60,527 nucleotides of DNA, taken from assembly GCF_023242315.1 (NCBI RefSeq), contig NZ_JALLIY010000027.1, positions 1-60,527 of the forward strand, in the 5' to 3' direction. The notes under the pieces were generated by a model. That model searched no databases. It was not told the origin of the DNA and saw only the letters and a program-made list of their open reading frames with translations. Position numbers and translations under genes: made by a program. Source of the stretch: Pseudomonas sp. MWU13-2105. GTDB taxonomy: Bacteria > Pseudomonadota > Gammaproteobacteria > Pseudomonadales > Pseudomonadaceae. Below, in pieces: positions 40,733-49,898 of the stretch (positions are counted from its first letter, which is position 1; every line of letters starts with the position of its first letter).

Positions 40733-43700
40733 TCAGGCATCCACCAGGGCCATGGCCTCCTCCACATCCACCGCCACCAGGCGCGAGCAACCCGGCTCGT
40801 GCATGGTCACCCCCATCAGTTGATCGGCCATTTCCATGGCGATCTTGTTGTGGGTGATATAGATGAACTGCACCGTTTGTGACATCTCTTTGACAAGTCT
40901 GGCATACCGTCCAACGTTAGCGTCATCCAGCGGCGCGTCAACTTCGTCGAGCATGCAAAACGGTGCCGGATTCAGTTTGAAAATGGCAAACACCAGCGCC
41001 AGGGCGGTGAGGGCCTTTTCGCCACCGGAGAGCAAATGGATGGTGCTGTTCTTCTTGCCCGGGGGCCGCGCCATGATGGTGACCCCGGTATCGAGCAGAT
41101 CCTCGCCGGTGAGTTCCAGGTAAGCGCTGCCACCACCGAACACTTTTGGAAACAAAGCCTGGATCCCGGCATTGATCTGGTCGAAGGTGTCCTTGAAGCG
41201 GTTGCGGGTTTCCTTGTCGATCTTGCGAATGACGTTTTCCAGGGTATCGAGGGCTTCCACCAGGTCGGCGTTCTGCGCATCCAGGTAACGTTTACGCTCG
41301 GACTGCTGCTGGTATTCGTCGATGGCCGCGAGGTTGATCGCGCCCAGCCGCTGGATGCGCGCGGCGATGCGCTCGAGCTCTTCCTCGGCTTCCTTCTCGC
41401 TGGCCTCGGCTGTCAGGGTGGCGAGCACGCCATGCAGGTCGTAGCCGTCTTCCAGCAACTGGTCCTGCAAGGTCTTGCGTCGCACGTTGAGGGCTTGCCA
41501 TTCCATGCGTTGCTGTTCGAGCTGGCCGCGAATCAGTTGTGACTGCTGCTCGGCCTGGCTGCGGCGCTTTTCGGCATCGCGCAGTTCGCGGTCGGCGTCT
41601 TCCAGGGCGATCTGCGCGGCCTTCAGTTCGACGTCGACGCTCAGGCGCTTGTCGAGCAATTCTTCGAGCTTGAGGCGCAGCTCTTCCAGCGGCGCCTCGC
41701 CCTCCTCCAGGTTCAGGCTCAGTTGCTCGCGCTTTTCACTGAGGCGCTCGGATTGCAACTCCAGGCGCTCCAGGGCCTGGCGCGTGGAGTCGTGCTGGGC
41801 CTTGAGGGAACCGAGGCGCACCGCCAGTTGATGGGCATGGTCCTTGTGCTGGCGGGCTTCCTGGCGAACCCGGTCGAGGCGTTCGCGCAGGCTGTCGCGC
41901 TGGGCCAGCAGCAACTCGCGCTGCTCGGTGTCGACGGCCATGGTGTCGAGGGCCTCCTGCAGTTGCAGGCGCGCCTCGCCGACTTCTTCGTGTTCTTGTG
42001 CGCGCTGCTCGGCCAGCTCCCCCAGCTCCTCGTCGAGACGGCTGCGACGCAATTGCAGTTGCTCGACCTTGGCCTTGCCGGCGGACAACTTGGCCTTGAG
42101 CTCGCCCTGCTGGCGGGCTTCGTCCTGCAACAGGCGGCGCAGGTGTTCGCGGCCGGTTTCCTGCTGGCGCTGGGTGGCGCGCAGGGTTTGCAAGCGGGTT
42201 TCGAGGCTGGCCAGGGTTTCCTCGCGCTCTTCACGTTCCAGGCCCAGGCGCTGGATTTCCTGGCCGCGGGCGAGCACGCCGCTCTCGGCCTCGCTGGCCC
42301 GACGCACCCGCAGGAAATGCCGGCCGACCCAGAAGCCGTCGCGGCTGATCAGGCTTGCCCCGACCGCCAACTGGCCGCGCAGGGACAAAGCCTGTTCAAG
42401 ACTTTCAACCGGCTTGACCTGACCCAGCCAGGGCGACAGATCGATATCCGCCTCGACCTTCTCCAACAGGCTGCCCGGCACCCGCACGCCGTCCGCCGAA
42501 GGACTGAGCAGGCGCAGGTCGCCTTGCTGGAAAGCGCCGAGGTCGAGGCCGGCGAAATCATCCACCAGCACCGCCTGCAGGTCGGCGCCGAGCACGGTTT
42601 CCACCGCCAGCTCCCAACCCGCCTCGACCTTCAAGCCTTCGGCCAGGCGCGGGCGCTGTGCCAACTGCTGTTCACGCAGCCATTCGGCCGTCCCGGCGCC
42701 CGGATCGAGCGCGGCCTGCTGCAAGGCTTCCAGGGAGGCCAGGCGACCGTTGAGGCGCTGCAAGTCGCCCTGGGCCTGTTGCTGGTCGTGCATGGCCTGC
42801 TGCAGATCCTGGCGCAGTTGTTCCAGGCGCTCGACCTGGCCTTCCTCGCTGGCCTGCAAGTCTTCCAGGGTCTGCTCGCTTTCAGCCAACTGCTCGCTGA
42901 GTTCGAGGATCGCCGCGTCTTCCGGGTCCGCCGAGAGCAAGGCGCGCTCTTCGGCCAGACGCCGCTGACGCTCGGCCAGGCGCTCCATGCTGGTTTCCAG
43001 TTGCTGGATACGCGACTGCTGGACTTCGGCCTGGCGCCGCGGCTCGGCCGAGCTCAGGTTGAAGTTGTCCCATTGCTCCTGCCAGCCGTGCATGGTGGTT
43101 TCCGACTCTTCCAGCGCGGCGGCGGCCTCTTCGGCGGCGGCGCTGGTCAGTTCCTGCTCGGGTTCGAGCGTGGCCAACTCTTCGCCGAGGGTCGCGAGCA
43201 AGGTGCGGTCGTGGCCCAGGTGCGATTCGGTTTCCAGACGCGCGCGCTCCGCTTCACGCAGGTCGTCCTGCAACTGGCGCAGACGCTGCTGGCCGTGCTG
43301 GATGCTCTGTTCGACCCGGGCGATATCGCCGCCGACCGAATAGAAGCGCCCCTGCACCAGATTGAAGCGTTCGGACAGCTCATGGTGGCCGTCGCGCAGG
43401 CGCTCAATGCTGGCATCGGCATTGCGCTGCTCGGCCACCAGGGCTTCGAAGCTGATTTCCTGGTTGCCGATAATCGCTTCGCGCTGGCCGACCTGTTCGT
43501 TCAGTGCCTGCCAGCGCAGGGCCGACAGCTGGGCCTTGAGCTGACGCTCCTCGCCCTTGTATTCCTGATACTTCTCGGCGGCCTGGGCCTGACGGTGCAG
43601 GCGTTCGAGCTGGCGCTCCAGCTCTTCGCGCAGGTCGGTCAGGCGCGCGAGGTTTTCATGGGTGCGGCGAATGCGGTTCTCGGTCTCGCGCCGGCGCTCC

Positions 43701-44221
43701 TTGTACTTGGAGATGCCCGCCGCTTCCTCGATGAAATTGCGCAGGTCCTCGGGCTTGGCTTCGATCAGCTTGGAGATCATCCCCTGCTCGATGATCGAAT
43801 AGCTGCGCGGGCCCAGGCCGGTACCGAGGAAGATATCGGTAATGTCCCGGCGCCGGCATTTGGTGCCGTTGAGGAAGTAGCTGTTCTGGCTGTCGCGGGT
43901 GACCTTGCGGCGGATGGAGATTTCCGCGTAGGCGGCGTATTCGCCGACCAGGGTGCCGTCGGAGTTGTCGAACACCAGTTCGATGCTCGCCTGGCTCACC
44001 GGCTTGCGGCTGGTGGAGCCGTTGAAGATGACATCGGTCATCGACTCGCCGCGCAGGTTTTTCGCCGAGCTCTCGCCCATCACCCAGCGGACGGCGTCGA
44101 TGATGTTCGACTTGCCGCAACCATTGGGACCGACTACCGCCGCCATGTTACTGGGGAAGTTCACCGTGGTCGGGTCGACGAAGGATTTGAACCCCGCCAA
44201 CTTGATGCACTTGAGCCGCAC
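40733..44221 (-). CDS. smc: Chromosome segregation ATPase Smc
   Basis: Condensin subunit organising the chromosome with ScpA/ScpB. The 1162-residue protein starts MRLKCIKLAGFKSFVDPTTV, with Walker A GPNGCGKSN (about 32-40), a long coiled coil (about 170-495), a hinge (about 500-650; PSADGVRVPGSLLEKVEADI), a second coiled coil (to about 1000), and the C-terminal ATPase lobe with signature LLSGGEKALTALALVFAIF and Walker B MLDEVDAPLDD. Bacillus-type Smc rather than MukB. Its ATG lies 2 nt after the stop of the GntR/FadR regulator gene, so they are co-transcribed. Confidence 0.96.
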   Translation of the reverse strand: MRLKCIKLAGFKSFVDPTTVNFPSNMAAVVGPNGCGKSNIIDAVRWVMGESSAKNLRGESMTDVIFNGSTSRKPVSQASIELVFDNSDGTLVGEYAAYAEISIRRKVTRDSQNSYFLNGTKCRRRDITDIFLGTGLGPRSYSIIEQGMISKLIEAKPEDLRNFIEEAAGISKYKERRRETENRIRRTHENLARLTDLREELERQLERLHRQAQAAEKYQEYKGEERQLKAQLSALRWQALNEQVGQREAIIGNQEISFEALVAEQRNADASIERLRDGHHELSERFNLVQGRFYSVGGDIARVEQSIQHGQQRLRQLQDDLREAERARLETESHLGHDRTLLATLGEELATLEPEQELTSAAAEEAAAALEESETTMHGWQEQWDNFNLSSAEPRRQAEVQQSRIQQLETSMERLAERQRRLAEERALLSADPEDAAILELSEQLAESEQTLEDLQASEEGQVERLEQLRQDLQQAMHDQQQAQGDLQRLNGRLASLEALQQAALDPGAGTAEWLREQQLAQRPRLAEGLKVEAGWELAVETVLGADLQAVLVDDFAGLDLGAFQQGDLRLLSPSADGVRVPGSLLEKVEADIDLSPWLGQVKPVESLEQALSLRGQLAVGASLISRDGFWVGRHFLRVRRASEAESGVLARGQEIQRLGLEREEREETLASLETRLQTLRATQRQQETGREHLRRLLQDEARQQGELKAKLSAGKAKVEQLQLRRSRLDEELGELAEQRAQEHEEVGEARLQLQEALDTMAVDTEQRELLLAQRDSLRERLDRVRQEARQHKDHAHQLAVRLGSLKAQHDSTRQALERLELQSERLSEKREQLSLNLEEGEAPLEELRLKLEELLDKRLSVDVELKAAQIALEDADRELRDAEKRRSQAEQQSQLIRGQLEQQRMEWQALNVRRKTLQDQLLEDGYDLHGVLATLTAEASEKEAEEELERIAARIQRLGAINLAAIDEYQQQSERKRYLDAQNADLVEALDTLENVIRKIDKETRNRFKDTFDQINAGIQALFPKVFGGGSAYLELTGEDLLDTGVTIMARPPGKKNSTIHLLSGGEKALTALALVFAIFKLNPAPFCMLDEVDAPLDDANVGRYARLVKEMSQTVQFIYITHNKIAMEMADQLMGVTMHEPGCSRLVAVDVEEAMALVDA

Positions 44222-44223
44222 GC

Positions 44224-44883
44224 TTAGTCGACCGCCAGGGCTGACAGGACGATGTCACAACTACGCTGGGCGTAGTTGGCCAGGACCGTGCGGATCAGCG
44301 GCAGGTCGCGGGCCACGACGGCAGCCAGCAGCTGCGCGAACAGGTTCAGGTATTCGCTCATTTCCGCCTTGCGCCGTTCCAGCGCCAGGTAATAGGCGCG
44401 GCTCATGGCCGGCTGCAGGTTCTCGACGGTTTCCTGCAGGTATGGGTTGTCGGCGAACGGAAAGGCCGCACGCATCACGTTGAAGCTGTCTTCGACGAAA
44501 GTGCGGATATCCCCATGCTCGAAGCTGGCGCTCAGGCGCTGTTGCAATTGCAGGAACGGCGCGAGATCGGCCTGCTCCTTCCAGCGCTGGGCCACGGCAT
44601 TGCCCAACAGGATGTACAGCTCGCTCATCAGGGTGCACAGGCTCTGCACCTTGTGCGCGGTGAGCTCGGTGACATGGGCGCCGCGCCTGGGCAGGATGGC
44701 GATCAGATGGCGGCGCTCGAGAATCAGCAGCGCTTCGCGTACGGAGCCACGGCTGACATTGAGTGCCAGCGTGACCTTTTGTTCCTGGATGCGCTCCCCG
44801 GGCTTGAGATCGCCGCGAATGATGCGCTCGGCGAGGTGGTGAGCAATTTGCTCGGCGAGGCTGTCCGGCGCCTTGAACGTCAT
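44224..44883 (-). CDS. GntR/FadR-family (FCD) regulator, likely controlling xdhABC
   Basis: A 219-residue regulator with an N-terminal winged helix (SLAEQIAHHLAERIIRGDLK, then SRGSVREALLILERRHLIAI) and an FCD effector domain (about 85-219; ELYILLGNAVAQRW...). It is divergent from xdhA, with about 256 bp between starts that contain an inverted-repeat operator candidate (45045-45114), so control of xanthine dehydrogenase genes is likely. The smc start follows its stop by 2 nt on the same strand. The ligand is unknown; a purine or an intermediate of purine breakdown would fit. Confidence 0.88.
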   Translation of the reverse strand: MTFKAPDSLAEQIAHHLAERIIRGDLKPGERIQEQKVTLALNVSRGSVREALLILERRHLIAILPRRGAHVTELTAHKVQSLCTLMSELYILLGNAVAQRWKEQADLAPFLQLQQRLSASFEHGDIRTFVEDSFNVMRAAFPFADNPYLQETVENLQPAMSRAYYLALERRKAEMSEYLNLFAQLLAAVVARDLPLIRTVLANYAQRSCDIVLSALAVD

Positions 44884-45044
44884 GGTTTTCCTTCAAAATC
44901 TTCGATCGGTGCAAGCGGCGCAGTGTAGCGCACTTGATACCTGGTGGCGCAGGGCTCCAAGGGCGGAATTTGGCACGAATCCCGCAATTATTTCAGCAGC
45001 TAGACTGGGAGAAAGCGCTGCATGCTTTCAATCGCGAGATTTTC

Positions 45045-45114
45045 CTGACCCTTAGGTCAGATATTTGTTGACCAAAAAGTCAGATATCACTAGATTCTGC
45101 TCATCGGTCAACAA
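45045..45114. promoter_or_regulatory. Operator region between GntR regulator and xdhA
   Basis: It contains a perfect inverted repeat TTGTTGACC (45065-45073) and GGTCAACAA (45106-45114). A second palindrome CTGACC-CTTA-GGTCAG (45045-45060) and a direct repeat GTCAGATAT (45056-45064, 45079-45087) lie in the same stretch. TTGTTGACCA fits the FadR-type consensus TNGT-N2-ACNA. Confidence 0.6.
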
Positions 45115-45139
45115 CAATAATGAGTCTGCGAGGCCTTCC

Positions 45140-46594
45140 GTGATCCAGTTTTTACTCAACCAGGAACTCCGTCGCGAGCACGCCCTGGACCCGAATCTGA
45201 CGGTGCTCGAGTATTTGCGCGAGCATCTGGGCAAATCCGGTACCAAGGAAGGCTGCGCCAGCGGCGACTGCGGCGCCTGCACCGTGGTGGTCGGCGAGTT
45301 GCAGCACGACGCGGCGGGGCATGATCATATCCGCTATCGCAGCCTCAATTCCTGCCTGACCTTTGTTGCATCGTTGCATGGCAAGCAACTGATCAGCGTC
45401 GAAGACCTCAAGCACCAAGGCAAGCTGCACAGCGTGCAGCAAGCGATGGTCGACTGCCATGGTTCGCAATGCGGTTTCTGCACGCCGGGCTTCGTGATGT
45501 CGCTGTTCGCCCTGCAAAAGAACAGCGACGCACCGGACAGCCACAAGGCCCATGAAGCCCTGGCCGGTAACCTCTGCCGCTGCACCGGCTACCGGCCGAT
45601 CCTGGCCGCCGCCGAGCGCGCCTGTTGCAACAAGCCGGCTGATCAGTTCGATGCCCGCGAAGCCGAAACCATCGCCCGCCTCAAGGCCATCGCGCCGAGC
45701 GAAACCGTCGAGCTCAACAGCGGCGACAAGCGCTGCCTGGTGCCGTTGACGGTCGCCGACCTGGCCGCGCTCTACGATTCCTATCCGCAAGCCCGCCTGC
45801 TGGCCGGTGGCACCGACCTGGCGCTGGAAGTCACCCAGCTCCATCGCACCTTGCCGGTGATGATCTATGTCGGCAACGTGGCCGAGCTCAAGCGCATCGA
45901 GACCTTCGACGATCACCTGGAAATCGGCGCCGCCACCCCGCTCTCCGATTGCTACGCGGCCCTCAAGGCCGAGTACCCGGACTTCGGCGAACTGCTGCAA
46001 CGCTTCGCCTCGCTGCAGATCCGCAACCAGGGCTCCCTCGGCGGCAATATCGGCAACGCTTCGCCGATTGGCGATTCGCCACCGCTGCTGATCGCGCTGG
46101 ATGCGCAACTGCGCCTGCGCAAGGGCGACAGCACTCGGACCCTGGCGCTGGAAGACTATTTCATCGACTACCGGGTCACCGCGCGGCAGGACAGCGAGTT
46201 CATCGAAAGCATCGTCGTGCCCCGGGCCAATGCCGCCTGGCAGTTCCGCGCCTACAAGGTTTCCAAGCGCCTGGACGACGATATTTCGGCGGTCTGCGCG
46301 GCCTTCAACCTGCGCCTGGAAAACGGCATTGTGGCCGAGGCGCGGATCGCTTTCGGCGGTATGGCGGCGATTCCCAAACGGGCCCGCGCCTGCGAACGCG
46401 CCCTGGTCGGCCAGCCCTGGAACCAGGACAACCTGGAACGTGCCTGCGCGGCGCTGGCCGAGGATTTCACCCCGCTGTCGGACTTCCGCGCCAGCAAGGA
46501 ATATCGCCTGCTCAGTGCGCGCAACCTGTTGCGCAAGTACTTCATCGAGCTGCAGACACCGCATATCGAGACTCGGGTGACCGCTTATGTCTAA
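45140..46594 (+). CDS. xdhA: Xanthine dehydrogenase small subunit (2Fe-2S/FAD)
   Basis: Electron-transfer subunit of xanthine dehydrogenase, which oxidises hypoxanthine to xanthine and urate. The 484-residue protein starts VIQFLLNQELRREHAL; I choose the GTG at 45140 with GAGG upstream because it matches known XdhA, rather than the longer frame. N-terminal plant-type 2Fe-2S domain (GCASGDCGACTVVVGE) and second cluster domain (CGFCTPGF, LAGNLCRCTGYRPI), then an FAD domain (LLAGGTDLALEVTQL, LGGNIGNASPIGD). Stop overlaps the xdhB start by 8 bp. Confidence 0.95.
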   Translation: MIQFLLNQELRREHALDPNLTVLEYLREHLGKSGTKEGCASGDCGACTVVVGELQHDAAGHDHIRYRSLNSCLTFVASLHGKQLISVEDLKHQGKLHSVQQAMVDCHGSQCGFCTPGFVMSLFALQKNSDAPDSHKAHEALAGNLCRCTGYRPILAAAERACCNKPADQFDAREAETIARLKAIAPSETVELNSGDKRCLVPLTVADLAALYDSYPQARLLAGGTDLALEVTQLHRTLPVMIYVGNVAELKRIETFDDHLEIGAATPLSDCYAALKAEYPDFGELLQRFASLQIRNQGSLGGNIGNASPIGDSPPLLIALDAQLRLRKGDSTRTLALEDYFIDYRVTARQDSEFIESIVVPRANAAWQFRAYKVSKRLDDDISAVCAAFNLRLENGIVAEARIAFGGMAAIPKRARACERALVGQPWNQDNLERACAALAEDFTPLSDFRASKEYRLLSARNLLRKYFIELQTPHIETRVTAYV

Positions 46595-48986
46595 TCCTCA
46601 CGCCGTGGAAAAAACCCAGGCCGAGATGGCCGAACTGTTCGCCCGCGACCTGAGCACCGGGGTCGGTCGCAGCGTCAAGCACGATAGCGCCGACAAGCAT
46701 GTGGCCGGCGAAGCAGTGTATATCGACGACCGCCTGGAGTTCCCCAACCAGTTGCACGTCTATGCGCGGATGTCCGACCGTGCCCATGCGCGCATCCTCA
46801 GCATCGACACCGCACCGTGCTACGCCTTCGAGGGTGTGCGCATCGTCATTACCCATGAGGACATTCCCGGTCTCAAGGACATCGGCCCGCTGCTGCCGGG
46901 CGACCCGTTGCTGGCCATCGACATCGTCGAGTTCGTCGGCCAGCCGGTGCTCGCGGTAGCCGCCCGCGACCTGGACACCGCACGCCAGGCGGCCATGGCC
47001 GCACTGATCGAATACGAAGACCTGGAACCGGTGCTGGATGTGGTCGAGGCCCTGCGCAAGCGCCATTTCGTGCTCGACAGCCACACCCACAAGCGCGGTG
47101 ATTCAGCCGCGGCCCTGGCCACTGCCGAACAGCGTATCCAGGGCAACCTGCATATCGGCGGGCAGGAGCACTTCTACCTGGAAACCCAGATATCCTCGGT
47201 GATGCCCACCGAAGACGGTGGCATGATCGTCTACTGCTCGACCCAGAACCCCACCGAAGTGCAGAAGCTGGTGGCCGAGGTGCTGGATGTGTCGATGAAC
47301 AAGATCGTGGTCGATATGCGGCGCATGGGCGGCGGTTTCGGCGGCAAGGAAACCCAGGCTGCCAGCCCCGCCTGCCTGTGTGCGGTAGTCGCGCACCTGA
47401 CCGGACAACCGACCAAGATGCGCCTGCCCCGGGTCGAAGACATGCTGATGACCGGCAAGCGCCACCCCTTCTATATCGAGTACGACGTCGGTTTCGACAG
47501 CAGCGGGCGCCTGCATGGGATCAACCTGGAACTGGCGGGCAACTGCGGCTGTTCGCCGGACCTGTCGGCGTCGATTGTCGACCGGGCGATGTTCCATGCC
47601 GACAACGCCTATTACCTGGGCGACGTTACCGTCAACGGCCACCGCTGCAAGACCAACACCGCCTCCAACACCGCCTATCGCGGCTTCGGCGGCCCGCAGG
47701 GCATGGTCGCCATCGAGGAGGTGATGGATAGCATCGCCCGGCACCTGGGCCTTGATCCGCTGGCGGTGCGCAAGGCCAACTATTACGGCAAGACCGAGCG
47801 CAACGTTACCCATTACTACCAGACCGTCGAGCACAATATGCTCGAGGAGATGACCGCCGAACTGGAAGCCAGCAGCCAGTACGCCGAGCGTCGGGAAACC
47901 ATTCGCCGCTACAACGCCCATAGCCCGGTGCTGAAAAAGGGCCTGGCATTGACCCCGGTGAAGTTCGGTATCTCGTTCACCGCCAGTTTCCTCAACCAGG
48001 CCGGGGCGCTGGTGCACGTCTACACCGACGGCAGCATCCACCTGAACCACGGCGGCACGGAAATGGGCCAGGGTTTGAACACCAAGGTCGCGCAGGTGGT
48101 GGCCGAAGTGTTCCAGGTGGAAATCGACCGGGTGCAGATCACCGCCACCAACACCGACAAGGTGCCCAATACCTCGCCCACGGCAGCCTCCAGCGGCGCC
48201 GACCTGAACGGCAAGGCGGCGCAGAACGCCGCCGAAACCATCAAGCAGCGGTTGGTGGAGTTTGCCGCGCGGCACTATAAAGTCAGCGAGGCGGACGTGG
48301 AATTCCGCAACGGCCATATACGCGTGCGCGATCAGATCCTGACCTTCGAGACCCTGATCCAGCAGGCGTACTTCGCTCAGGTCTCGCTGTCGAGCACCGG
48401 CTTCTACAAGACCCCGAAGATCTACTATGACCGCAGCCAGGCCCGCGGCCGGCCGTTCTATTACTTCGCCTATGGCGCGGCCTGTGCCGAGGTGATCGTC
48501 GATACCCTGACCGGCGAGTACAAGATGCTGCGCACTGACATCCTGCATGACGTCGGCGCCTCGCTGAACCCGGCCATCGATATCGGCCAGGTCGAAGGCG
48601 GCTTTGTCCAGGGCATGGGCTGGCTGACCATGGAAGAGCTGGTGTGGAACGCCAAGGGCAAGTTGCTGACCAACGGCCCGGCCAGCTACAAGATCCCGGC
48701 GGTGGCCGACATGCCGCTGGACCTGCGGGTCAAGCTGGTGGAGAACCGCAAGAACCCGGAAGACACGGTGTTCCATTCCAAGGCTGTCGGCGAGCCGCCA
48801 TTCATGCTGGGGATTGCCGTGTGGTGCGCGCTCAAGGATGCGGTGGCGAGCCTGGCGGATTATCGGGTCCAACCGAAAATCGATGCCCCGGCGACGCCGG
48901 AGCGGGTGTTGTGGGGCTGTGAGCAGATGCGCCGGGTCAAGGCGGAGCAGGCCTTGAGCAGCGAAATCGAGTTGATCTCACCATGA
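46587..48986 (+). CDS. xdhB: Xanthine dehydrogenase large subunit (molybdopterin)
   Basis: Catalytic molybdenum subunit. The 799-residue protein has GRSVKHDSADKHVAGEAVYI at the start of the first domain, and the cofactor-binding motifs: GGGFGGKETQ, TAYRGFGGPQGM, and the catalytic-base region KAVGEPPFML where the conserved glutamate acts as general base. Long HGGTEMGQG and AAFAS-type segments of the molybdopterin domain follow. Overlaps xdhA by 8 bp; xdhC starts 61 nt downstream, so the operon is xdhABC. Confidence 0.96.
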   Translation: MSNPHAVEKTQAEMAELFARDLSTGVGRSVKHDSADKHVAGEAVYIDDRLEFPNQLHVYARMSDRAHARILSIDTAPCYAFEGVRIVITHEDIPGLKDIGPLLPGDPLLAIDIVEFVGQPVLAVAARDLDTARQAAMAALIEYEDLEPVLDVVEALRKRHFVLDSHTHKRGDSAAALATAEQRIQGNLHIGGQEHFYLETQISSVMPTEDGGMIVYCSTQNPTEVQKLVAEVLDVSMNKIVVDMRRMGGGFGGKETQAASPACLCAVVAHLTGQPTKMRLPRVEDMLMTGKRHPFYIEYDVGFDSSGRLHGINLELAGNCGCSPDLSASIVDRAMFHADNAYYLGDVTVNGHRCKTNTASNTAYRGFGGPQGMVAIEEVMDSIARHLGLDPLAVRKANYYGKTERNVTHYYQTVEHNMLEEMTAELEASSQYAERRETIRRYNAHSPVLKKGLALTPVKFGISFTASFLNQAGALVHVYTDGSIHLNHGGTEMGQGLNTKVAQVVAEVFQVEIDRVQITATNTDKVPNTSPTAASSGADLNGKAAQNAAETIKQRLVEFAARHYKVSEADVEFRNGHIRVRDQILTFETLIQQAYFAQVSLSSTGFYKTPKIYYDRSQARGRPFYYFAYGAACAEVIVDTLTGEYKMLRTDILHDVGASLNPAIDIGQVEGGFVQGMGWLTMEELVWNAKGKLLTNGPASYKIPAVADMPLDLRVKLVENRKNPEDTVFHSKAVGEPPFMLGIAVWCALKDAVASLADYRVQPKIDAPATPERVLWGCEQMRRVKAEQALSSEIELISP

Positions 48987-49047
48987 AAAGCTTGTCGGGT
49001 CGCCGCACCGCCGCGAAGGGGCCGGGACAGACAACAGAGAGGTGTCT

Positions 49048-49890
49048 ATGAACTACTGGATCAGTGCCCTCGCCGACCTGCAAAGCCAGGGCGAACCCTG
49101 CGTACTGGTGACCATCATCGAAGAGCTCGGCTCGACGCCGCGCAATGCCGGCTCGAAAATGGTCGTCAGTGCCGCCAGCACCTTCGATACTATCGGCGGT
49201 GGCCACCTGGAATACAAGGCGATGCAGATCGCCCGGGACATGCTCGCCCGCGGCCAGCAGAGCACTCATCTGGAGCGCTTCAGCCTGGGCGCCAGCCTCG
49301 GCCAATGCTGCGGCGGCGCCACGGTGCTGCTGTTCGAGCCCATGGGCCAGGTCCAGGCGGAAATCGCGGTATTCGGTGCCGGCCATGTCGGCCGTGCCCT
49401 GGTGCCCCTGCTCGCCAGCCTGCCCTGCCGGGTGCGCTGGATCGACTCCCGCGAGCAGGAATTTCCGGCGCAACTGCCCAGCGGCGTGCGCAAGATCGTC
49501 AGTGAAGAGCCGGTGGATGAAATCGATAACCTGCCCGCCGGCAGCTACTGCATCGTCATGACCCACAATCACCCGCTCGACCTGGAGCTCAGCGCCGCGA
49601 TCCTCAAGCGCAACGACTTCGCCTACTTCGGCCTGATCGGCTCGAAGACCAAACGGGTCAAGTTCGAACACCGCCTGCGAGAGCGCGGCTTCGATGCCAG
49701 CCTGCTGCAACGCATGCGCTGCCCGCTGGGCCTGGCCGAAGTCAAAGGCAAGTTGCCGGTGGAAATCGCCATCTCCATCGCCGGCGAGATCATCGCCACC
49801 TATAACGCGAATTTCGGCCAGCACAGCGCCAGCGCCGAACCTATTGCCAAACTGCTGCCGGCTTCGCGCCGCAGCCAGGTCACAAACTGA
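49048..49890 (+). CDS. xdhC: Xanthine dehydrogenase accessory protein XdhC
   Basis: Chaperone that inserts sulphurated molybdenum cofactor into XdhB. The 280-residue protein has the XdhC_CoxI domain (VLVTIIEELGSTPRNAGSKM, GGGHLEYKAM) and a C-terminal Rossmann domain (AVFGAGHVGRALVPLLA; IGSKTKRVKFEHRL). The cofactor-binding Cys-rich region is LGQCCGG. ATG at 49048 preceded by GAGAGG. guaD starts 8 nt after its stop codon. Confidence 0.93.
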   Translation: MNYWISALADLQSQGEPCVLVTIIEELGSTPRNAGSKMVVSAASTFDTIGGGHLEYKAMQIARDMLARGQQSTHLERFSLGASLGQCCGGATVLLFEPMGQVQAEIAVFGAGHVGRALVPLLASLPCRVRWIDSREQEFPAQLPSGVRKIVSEEPVDEIDNLPAGSYCIVMTHNHPLDLELSAAILKRNDFAYFGLIGSKTKRVKFEHRLRERGFDASLLQRMRCPLGLAEVKGKLPVEIAISIAGEIIATYNANFGQHSASAEPIAKLLPASRRSQVTN

Positions 49891-49898
49891 GAAAGACC

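Noticed and set aside
41723..44227. 834-codon open frame opposite smc
   Set aside because: Antisense shadow of a clear Smc; the Leu/Gln-rich text is the mirror of the coiled coil.
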